Shown piece by piece: positions 1 through 4,720 of a DNA stretch of 7,829 nucleotides. The DNA is taken from the NCBI GenBank assembly GCA_015489055.1, contig WFMO01000043.1, forward strand, positions 1 to 7,829, given 5' to 3'. The notes under the pieces are model-generated. The model did no database searches. It saw only the letters and a program-made list of their open reading frames with translations, and was not told where the DNA came from. Within the stretch, counting starts at the first letter, position 1. Each line of letters begins with the position of its first letter. Both the position numbers and the translations under genes were made by a program. The DNA is from Helicobacteraceae bacterium. Its GTDB lineage: Bacteria; Campylobacterota; Campylobacteria; Campylobacterales; Sulfurimonadaceae.

Positions 1-1
1 C

Positions 2-58
2 ACCGGTTCAATTATTCATCAAGCCAATTGGCTTGATATATCTATGAAGATGAATTGA
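2..58 (+). CDS. Possible 3' end of an unidentified upstream gene
   Basis: One forward frame is open from the window edge to a TGA at 56-58 and would give 18 residues ending WLDISMKMN. The other two forward frames stop earlier, at 34-36 and 45-47, and all three reverse frames are closed near the edge. If a gene enters from the left on either strand, this is the best candidate for its tail. The peptide is too short for me to recognise a family. It contains the 20-bp palindrome at 18-37. The stretch could equally be non-coding, so this is only a weak inference. Confidence 0.3.
   Translation, partial: TGSIIHQANWLDISMKMN
18..37. repeat. Perfect 20-bp palindrome
   Basis: The bases read ATCAAGCC-AATT-GGCTTGAT, which is identical to their own reverse complement over 20 bp; the flanking bases 17 and 38 do not pair. 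As RNA this could form an 8-bp stem with an AATT loop. No T-run follows, so it is not a classical intrinsic terminator. It may be an operator for a dimeric regulator, a processing stem at the end of the upstream gene, or chance. Confidence 0.55.
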
Positions 59-143
59 TGCATATGTTTTTGAGTTTTGTATTTCTAAAAATCTGCCTTG
101 CATCTGTACCTTTTTCTTATCGCTGTTAATTGGTTTTATTTAT

Positions 144-150
144 GGGTAGG
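144..150 (+). promoter_or_regulatory. Ribosome binding site of flhB
   Basis: GGGTAGG lies 9 bases before the ATG at 160. An in-frame ATG at 142 is followed by a stop codon at 157-159, so it cannot be the flhB start. This fixes the start at 160. Confidence 0.6.
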
Positions 151-159
151 TGCTTGTAA

Positions 160-1212
160 ATGGCGGAAGATACAGGAGAAAAAACAGAAGAGCCCACCCC
201 CAAAAAGATAGAAGATGCAAGAAAAAAGGGTGATGTTGCTAAAAGTCAGGATGTCTCAGGAGTACTTACTTTATTTGTGGCAATTGTAGCTTTTTTGATG
301 CTTTTTAAATTTATGGCAGAGCATATTTTTGGGCTTATGCATTATTATTTTTCTCTTTTTGGTACAAGGCTCTCTGAGGGTGAACTTGTTAATATCGCAG
401 TTATAACGGCAAAAGAGTTTGTTCTTATTTTAGTGCCACTTGCACTAACTATTATGATTGCGGGCATTGCAAGCTCGTTTGCTCAGTTTGGTTTTTTGTT
501 TAATGCCGATGCGATAGTCCCTAAGTTTAATAAACTAAACCCCATTAGCGGATTTAAAAATCTATTTTCCTTACAAAAGTTGTTAGATGGTATTAAAACT
601 ACTTTAAAATCTTTTATAACTCTTGGTGTGGGATTTGTTTTTTTTATATCATATATAAAACAGTTACCATCGGTAGAGCTTTATACGCTTCAAAGCCAAT
701 TAAGTTGGATGATAAACAAAGCAATTGCCATTGCTTTTATTATACTTTTCGTTTTGGCACTTTTTGCTGTTGCTGATCTTATCATTGTTAGAAAACAATA
801 TTTTAAGAAGCTGAAAATGACAAAACAGGAAGTAAAAGATGAGATGAAAAATTCTGAGGGTGATCCGCAGATAAAAGCTAAGATACGTCAAATACAAATG
901 GCAGCATCAAGACAAAGAATGATGTCGGCCGTAGAAACTGCTGATGTTGTTATCACGAACCCGACTCATTACGCTGTTGCTATAAAATATGATGAAAAAA
1001 AGTATGAAGCACCTATAGTAGTTGCCAAGGGGATGAATAACATAGCTGTTAATATTAAAAAAATAGCAAGAGAGCATGATGTGCATATAGTCCAAAACCC
1101 GCCGCTTGCGCGCTCGCTATATGCACAGGTTGATATTGATGAGGCAATTCCGGAAGCTTTGTTTGGAGCAGTTGCTGAAGTATTGGCATATGTATACAAG
1201 ATGAATCATTAA
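160..1212 (+). CDS. flhB: Flagellar type III export switch protein FlhB
   Basis: FlhB is an inner-membrane part of the flagellar type III export gate. Its cytoplasmic domain cleaves itself and helps switch export from rod/hook to filament substrates, with FliK. The 350-residue product has the expected layout. A charged N-terminus starts with the family-typical EKTEEPTPKK (7-16). Four hydrophobic segments lie near 35-57, 86-108, 151-167 and 187-210, and a cytoplasmic domain follows. The self-cleavage motif NPTH is intact at 267-270. Length is normal for the family, and there is no long C-terminal extension. The ATG has a good ribosome binding site. No other flagellar gene is in the window; the next gene begins 11 bp downstream, suggesting co-transcription with nrnA. 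No clear promoter was found upstream. Related injectisome proteins (YscU/SpaS) are the main alternative, but the lack of other secretion genes and the phylum context favour FlhB. Confidence 0.96.
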   Translation: MAEDTGEKTEEPTPKKIEDARKKGDVAKSQDVSGVLTLFVAIVAFLMLFKFMAEHIFGLMHYYFSLFGTRLSEGELVNIAVITAKEFVLILVPLALTIMIAGIASSFAQFGFLFNADAIVPKFNKLNPISGFKNLFSLQKLLDGIKTTLKSFITLGVGFVFFISYIKQLPSVELYTLQSQLSWMINKAIAIAFIILFVLALFAVADLIIVRKQYFKKLKMTKQEVKDEMKNSEGDPQIKAKIRQIQMAASRQRMMSAVETADVVITNPTHYAVAIKYDEKKYEAPIVVAKGMNNIAVNIKKIAREHDVHIVQNPPLARSLYAQVDIDEAIPEALFGAVAEVLAYVYKMNH

Positions 1213-1215
1213 AGG
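1211..1215 (+). promoter_or_regulatory. Ribosome binding site supporting the TTG start of nrnA
   Basis: AAAGG overlaps the flhB stop codon (TAA at 1210-1212) and lies 8 bases before the TTG at 1224. This supports TTG as the true start of the phosphoesterase gene. It also suggests that translation is coupled to flhB. Confidence 0.6.
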
Positions 1216-1223
1216 TTGTTTTA

Positions 1224-2156
1224 TTGGAAAATATATTAGATGTAATTAAAAAAGCAAGACATGTGACGGTAGTGGCGCATATACACCCTGATGCGGACAG
1301 TGTGGGCAGCGCGTCTGCTTTATATACATATATGCTACAACTCCATAAAAAAGTAACATTTTATTGTGCAACAAAAGCTATAGACCCTGCACTTAAATGC
1401 ATACCATGGGTTGATAAGATAAAACATACATTTCCAAAAAGTTCTGACTTGGTTTTATCGGCTGATTGTGGAAATAAATGTAGACTTGGCGAGATATTAG
1501 ACGTTTTACTTATAAATTTTGATCACCATGCAAGCAACGAGCTCTTTGGTAACTACAACATTGTAAATAAAGAAGCTGTTAGTACCTCACAGGTGGTTTT
1601 TGATTTTTTTGTTCATCATAATATCACTATTAATTCTAAAATAGCTACAGCGCTTTACGCAGGATTACTAGATGATTCGAGAAATTTTTTAAACTCTAAG
1701 GTTGATGAGAAAACCTTCAATATGGCTGCTTTTTTGTGCGCACGAGGTGCCAAGACGGCTATTGTCGCAAATCATATCAGCAAGCAAATACCATTATCTG
1801 CATTTAGATTAAAAGCAGCTATGATGAGCAATATGCAGCTTGTAAGCCAAGCGCACATCGCTTTATTTATAGTACCTCTTAAAATGCTAGATGATTATGG
1901 AGCACACCACAGGGATTGCAAGTTGGCTCTTGAAGAGGGTCTTTATTTGCCAAGCGTAGAGGTATCTTTGTTGTTGTGTGAAAATAGAGATTTAAGTATC
2001 AAGGGGTCCCTGCGCAGTAAAGGCAAAATAGATGTAAATATGATAGCGCAAAAATTTGGCGGAGGGGGACATATATACTCGGCTGGATTTAAGATAAACA
2101 ATCAAAGCTTGGAAAAAGCATCAGATATGGTACTTGGAGATATTGATATGTTTTAA
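1224..2156 (+). CDS. nrnA: DHH/DHHA1 phosphoesterase, NrnA-type nanoRNase/pAp phosphatase
   Basis: This family uses two Mn ions to degrade RNAs of two to a few nucleotides, and many members dephosphorylate 3'-phosphoadenosine 5'-phosphate (pAp). Campylobacterota generally lack the E. coli-type Orn, so such an enzyme would be needed. The 310-residue protein shows the N-terminal DHH catalytic domain. Metal-site residues are H19, D23 and D25 in the HxxxDxD motif, D81, the signature D100-H101-H102, and an aspartate in GLLDDSRNF (147-155, probably D151). The C-terminal DHHA1 domain carries the substrate-binding GGGGH at 279-283. It is far too short for RecJ, and no CBS or membrane domain is present. 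The TTG start fits the ribosome binding site and places motif I at the usual distance from the N-terminus. The preference between nanoRNA and pAp cannot be read from sequence. Confidence 0.88.
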   Translation: MENILDVIKKARHVTVVAHIHPDADSVGSASALYTYMLQLHKKVTFYCATKAIDPALKCIPWVDKIKHTFPKSSDLVLSADCGNKCRLGEILDVLLINFDHHASNELFGNYNIVNKEAVSTSQVVFDFFVHHNITINSKIATALYAGLLDDSRNFLNSKVDEKTFNMAAFLCARGAKTAIVANHISKQIPLSAFRLKAAMMSNMQLVSQAHIALFIVPLKMLDDYGAHHRDCKLALEEGLYLPSVEVSLLLCENRDLSIKGSLRSKGKIDVNMIAQKFGGGGHIYSAGFKINNQSLEKASDMVLGDIDMF

Positions 2157-2161
2157 GATAA

Positions 2162-2173
2162 TTTAGATACAAT
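2162..2173 (+). promoter_or_regulatory. Probable sigma-70 promoter (-10 box) for lpxC
   Basis: TTTAGATACAAT lies in the 43-bp gap between nrnA and lpxC, with TACAAT (2168-2173) one mismatch from TATAAT. It shares ATTTAGATA(T/C)AAT with the gap before ylxR. Campylobacterota housekeeping promoters typically have a strong -10 and little or no -35, which fits here. Transcription would begin near 2180, leaving a ~20-nt leader that includes the TAAGGA ribosome binding site at 2187-2192. Confidence 0.5.
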
Positions 2174-2199
2174 ATTGACAATTATTTAAGGAAATATTT

Positions 2200-3084
2200 A
2201 TGTACCAAACTACTATAAAAAAATCTGTATCTTTAGTAGGTGTAGGTCTTCACAGAGGCAATCCGGTCAATCTGACACTAGAGCCACTAGAAGAAAATAG
2301 CGGCATAATTTTTGTTCGCAAAGATGTCGGCGTATCTATCCCTCTTGTTCCAGGCAACGTAGTTGACACAAAGATGGCTACCGTAATCGGTAAAGACGGT
2401 CATACAATATCTACCATAGAGCATCTGCTGTCTGCTATTTACGCGTATGGGATTGACAACATCAGGGTGACGGTAGATGCTGATGAAGTACCAGTCATGG
2501 ACGGCAGCAGTGCTAGTTTTTGTATGCTGTTAGATGATGCTGGTATTGTCCAACAGGCCAGTACAAAGAAAATTATGATAATTAAAGAGGCTGTGACAGT
2601 AAGAGATGGTGATAAGTATGTAACTCTGACTCCATCAGATGATCAAACGTATAATTTTACAATAAAATTTGCGCACCCGGTTATAGATCATCAAGCGTAT
2701 ATTTTGCGATTTAGTAAGGAAAACTACAAAAAAGAGATAGCACGTGCGCGTACTTTTGGTTTTTTACAAGAGGTACAATATTTGCGTTCTAAAGGCTTGG
2801 CGCTTGGCGGCTCTTTGGAAAATGCTGTTGTTTTGGATGAGAAAAAAGTGTTAAATCCTGAAGGGTTACGATTTGAAAATGAGTTTGTAAGGCATAAGAT
2901 CTTAGATGCGATAGGTGATATGTGTTTACTTGGGATGAACTTTATCGGTAACTATGAGGCTTTTGCAGGGAGTCATCACTTAAATCATAAGTTGACAGTA
3001 AAGTTGCTTAGTAATCCTCAAAATTATGAAGTCTTAGAGGTGCAAGGCAGTAAAGAGCGGGAGTATGCCAAAGCATATGCCTAA
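2200..3084 (+). CDS. lpxC: UDP-3-O-acyl-N-acetylglucosamine deacetylase LpxC
   Basis: LpxC is the zinc enzyme that deacetylates UDP-3-O-acyl-GlcNAc, the committed step of lipid A synthesis, in the cytoplasm. The 294-residue protein has the duplicated LpxC fold. It opens with the conserved GVGLHRG (14-20). The IEHLLSA segment (73-79) gives catalytic base E74 and zinc ligand H75. RHKILDAIGD (231-240) gives zinc ligands H232 and D236. H259 in GSHHLNH aligns with the catalytic histidine (H265 in E. coli). EVPVMDGSS (96-104) is also typical. All key residues are present, and the length is close to the usual ~300. The ATG has TAAGGA at 2187-2192, 7 bases upstream. The 3' end overlaps the next gene, implying co-translation. 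This gene also shows that the organism makes lipopolysaccharide or lipooligosaccharide. Confidence 0.97.
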   Translation: MYQTTIKKSVSLVGVGLHRGNPVNLTLEPLEENSGIIFVRKDVGVSIPLVPGNVVDTKMATVIGKDGHTISTIEHLLSAIYAYGIDNIRVTVDADEVPVMDGSSASFCMLLDDAGIVQQASTKKIMIIKEAVTVRDGDKYVTLTPSDDQTYNFTIKFAHPVIDHQAYILRFSKENYKKEIARARTFGFLQEVQYLRSKGLALGGSLENAVVLDEKKVLNPEGLRFENEFVRHKILDAIGDMCLLGMNFIGNYEAFAGSHHLNHKLTVKLLSNPQNYEVLEVQGSKEREYAKAYA

Positions 3085-3541
3085 AAAAACTATTGATATA
3101 TTAGTTGTAGCTCTGGGCTCTCCTTTTTTGATAGGGCTGTATGAGAATAAAAAACTTTTTAAAACAATCAAAAGTGAAAAACATACTTCTGATGAATTGC
3201 CTAGATGGTTTAAATTATTTAATGAAAAGTATAATATCGAGAAACTTTTTTATGCAAAAGGACCAGGTAGTTTTATGTCTATAAAAGTTGCGTACATTTT
3301 TTTAAAATCATTTGCGGTTTTAAAAAATATACAGTTTTTAGCGATAGACGCTTTTTATTTTAATGATAATAGTCCTATTAAAGCAGTCGGAAAGCTCTAT
3401 TTTGTTAAAATTAACAATCAAATAGATACAATAAAGATCGAAAATGTTCAAAAGAGTAAATTTGTTTTACCAAAGACTCTTAAGCATCGTGATTTTGGAT
3501 TAGATGTGATACCTCAGTATGGTATTAATGCTATTTTTTAA
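3065..3541 (+). CDS. tsaB: Short, divergent TsaB-like protein (t6A tRNA modification)
   Basis: TsaB is the non-catalytic partner of TsaD in making N6-threonylcarbamoyladenosine at position 37 of ANN-decoding tRNAs. The recognisable signature is [13 protein letters not shown] (64-76), matching the TsaB pattern GPGSFTGLR followed by a helix. An N-terminal strand pair (about 10-27) is compatible with the ASKHA fold, but the usual DTS after the first strand is replaced by VALGS. At 158 residues it is roughly 70 shorter than E. coli TsaB, lacking most of the C-terminal half. It is lysine- and phenylalanine-rich and looks more AT-rich than lpxC. The first ATG overlaps lpxC by 20 bp. An in-frame ATG at 3077 is an alternative start with an 8-bp overlap, and the ribosome binding site does not decide between them. 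A similarly placed unnamed gene sits between lpxC and thrB in H. pylori and C. jejuni (from memory). Confidence 0.7.
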   Translation: MPKHMPKKTIDILVVALGSPFLIGLYENKKLFKTIKSEKHTSDELPRWFKLFNEKYNIEKLFYAKGPGSFMSIKVAYIFLKSFAVLKNIQFLAIDAFYFNDNSPIKAVGKLYFVKINNQIDTIKIENVQKSKFVLPKTLKHRDFGLDVIPQYGINAIF

Positions 3542-3544
3542 GGA
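3539..3544 (+). promoter_or_regulatory. Ribosome binding site supporting the GTG start of thrB
   Basis: TAAGGA includes the stop codon of the tsaB-like gene (TAA 3539-3541) and ends 5 bases before the GTG at 3550. No ATG lies in frame nearby. The GTG start leaves only five residues before the conserved [10 protein letters not shown], as expected for homoserine kinases. Confidence 0.6.
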
Positions 3545-3549
3545 TAAAA

Positions 3550-4431
3550 GTGACTATAAGCGTACCTGCTACAAGCGCAAACCTAGGTCCAGGATTTGAT
3601 TCATTGGGGTTAGCGTTGCAATTAAGAAATCAAGTAGAATTTCATGCATCCCATTTTCTGAGTGTTTCTATAAAAGGGGAAGGACAGAATAATCCAAGAC
3701 TTAAAGGCAATAATCTGTTTGTTAGTATTTTTAATGATCATTATACTCGCTTAACTCAGAGTCAGCAAAAATTTAAATTTACATTTTACAATCAAATTCC
3801 CATGTCAAGGGGAATGGGTAGTTCATCTGCTGTCATTGTAAGTGCAATTGCATCTGCCCATGAAGCTGCTGGAGTAAGAGTTTCTAAGCGAAGAATTTTA
3901 AATTATGCCTTAGCTTACGAACCGCATCCTGATAACATTACTCCTGCCGTCATGGGTGGCTTTAATGCTGCGACTTTAGAGAAGAATAAAGTTTTTTCAC
4001 AAAAAAAACATCTACCAGATTACCTAAAGGCGATTATTGCAGTGCCAAGCAAGCCAATAAATACCTCAAGATCTCGTACACTGCTTCCAAAGTCTTACTC
4101 AAAAGAAAATGCTATTTACAATCTTTCTCATACTGCCTTAACTGTAGCAGCATTTTTTAATGAAGATTGGGAGATGTTAAGATTGGCAACCCAAGATAGA
4201 TTTCATCAAAAAGTACGCATGAAAATGCTTCCTGAACTCTTTTTGGTTCAAAAAACGGCTCTTGAAAATGGAGCATTAATGAGTACGCTCTCAGGGAGCG
4301 GTTCATCATTTTTTTCTATGGTTTATGATGAAGATGCATCATTGTTGGTAAATAAGCTTAAGCAAAAATTTACAGACATGGATATAAAATGTTTGGATTT
4401 TGATAACGCAGGCTTAATGATAGAGCGGTAG
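3550..4431 (+). CDS. thrB: Homoserine kinase ThrB (GHMP family)
   Basis: ThrB phosphorylates homoserine to O-phosphohomoserine with ATP, the step before threonine synthase. The three GHMP-kinase motifs are clear. Motif 1, [18 protein letters not shown] (6-23), is typical of homoserine kinases. Motif 2, [11 protein letters not shown] (84-94), is the phosphate-binding loop. Motif 3, LSGSGSS, is at 247-253. HPDN (126-129) matches the homoserine-kinase pattern near the active site. At 293 residues the length is normal. The gene starts at GTG, 8 bases after the tsaB-like stop, so it is probably translated from the lpxC transcript. No other threonine-pathway gene is in the window, so its placement reflects the conserved phylum cluster and not a thr operon. 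A run of eight A at 4001-4008 lies within the coding sequence. Confidence 0.95.
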   Translation: MTISVPATSANLGPGFDSLGLALQLRNQVEFHASHFLSVSIKGEGQNNPRLKGNNLFVSIFNDHYTRLTQSQQKFKFTFYNQIPMSRGMGSSSAVIVSAIASAHEAAGVRVSKRRILNYALAYEPHPDNITPAVMGGFNAATLEKNKVFSQKKHLPDYLKAIIAVPSKPINTSRSRTLLPKSYSKENAIYNLSHTALTVAAFFNEDWEMLRLATQDRFHQKVRMKMLPELFLVQKTALENGALMSTLSGSGSSFFSMVYDEDASLLVNKLKQKFTDMDIKCLDFDNAGLMIER

Positions 4432-4446
4432 TAAAATACAGCAATA

Positions 4447-4458
4447 TTTAGATATAAT
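4447..4458 (+). promoter_or_regulatory. Strong -10 box upstream of ylxR-infB
   Basis: TTTAGATATAAT contains a perfect TATAAT at 4453-4458 in the 25-bp gap after thrB. It is almost identical to the box before lpxC. A -35 hexamer is not evident, which is common in this phylum. With usual spacing, transcription would start at about 4464-4466, essentially at the ATG at 4466. The ATG at 4457 lies inside the box, so it could not be used from this promoter. Confidence 0.6.
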
Positions 4459-4465
4459 GCCGTCA

Positions 4466-4720
4466 ATGAACAAAAAACCAGTTAGAATGTGCGTTGCATG
4501 CAGAGGAAGATTTTCATCAGATGTGCTATTAAGGTTGCAATGCAAAGACGGTCTATTGGGTGAATTTACAAAATTTGGTAGAAGTTTTTATATCTGCTCC
4601 GGTTGTCTAAAAAATGAAAAAAAATATACCAAATCACTTATGCATCAATGCAGAAGTGCAGACGCAACATATTTGTCTAATCAATTAAAGGAGATTGTAG
4701 CTCATAATGGAAAAAGTTAG
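4466..4720 (+). CDS. ylxR: YlxR family (DUF448) RNA-associated protein
   Basis: YlxR proteins are small, and their genes usually sit next to infB. The B. subtilis member (RnpM) has been reported to bind RNase P RNA and modulate its activity. The family pattern is visible: [10 protein letters not shown] near the N-terminus, then [10 protein letters not shown], matching the usual RxCxxC and GRGAYxC segments. Both segments hold a CxxC pair, so a zinc site is possible (inference). The open frame extends to an ATG at 4457. I chose 4466 because 4457 lies inside a perfect TATAAT and family members start just a few residues before the PVRMC segment. No Shine-Dalgarno sequence precedes either ATG, which is unusual here and fits leaderless translation. 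The 84-residue protein (87 from 4457) is normal for the family. Its last 14 bases overlap infB. Confidence 0.85.
   Translation: MNKKPVRMCVACRGRFSSDVLLRLQCKDGLLGEFTKFGRSFYICSGCLKNEKKYTKSLMHQCRSADATYLSNQLKEIVAHNGKS
4687..4693 (+). promoter_or_regulatory. Ribosome binding site of infB with long spacing
   Basis: AAAGGAG, the strongest Shine-Dalgarno match in the window, ends 13 bases before the ATG at 4707, longer than the usual 5-9. The in-frame TTG at 4695 is followed directly by TAG, so no earlier start is possible. It lies inside ylxR, suggesting that infB translation is coupled to ylxR. Confidence 0.55.

Noticed and set aside
58..129. Small plus-strand frame starting at ATG 58 (23 residues)
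   Set aside because: No ribosome binding site, no recognisable content, and of a length expected by chance.
59..159. Promoter or sigma-54/sigma-28 site before flhB
   Set aside because: I found no GG-N10-GC sigma-54 pattern and no clear TATAAT; the candidate TGTTAAT at 124-130 is too weak to call.
700..897. Open frame on the minus strand inside flhB
   Set aside because: It lies entirely opposite a well-supported gene, has a low-complexity Phe/Tyr/Lys-rich product and no ribosome binding site or family resemblance.
907..1199. Two overlapping minus-strand open frames opposite the flhB C-terminal domain
   Set aside because: They overlap each other and the conserved NPTH region of flhB, and neither product resembles a protein I know.
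2175..2180. TTGACA matching a -35 hexamer before lpxC
   Set aside because: The -10 it would pair with falls on the lpxC start codon and does not resemble TATAAT; the TACAAT box upstream is a better promoter candidate.
4001..4008. Run of eight A in thrB as a phase-variation site
   Set aside because: It encodes ordinary Gln-Lys-Lys codons in an AT-rich gene, and switching of homoserine kinase has no known parallel.
4457..4465. Upstream ATG as the ylxR start
   Set aside because: It lies within a perfect TATAAT, lacks a ribosome binding site, and adds three residues not expected in the family. It remains possible if ylxR is read through from thrB.
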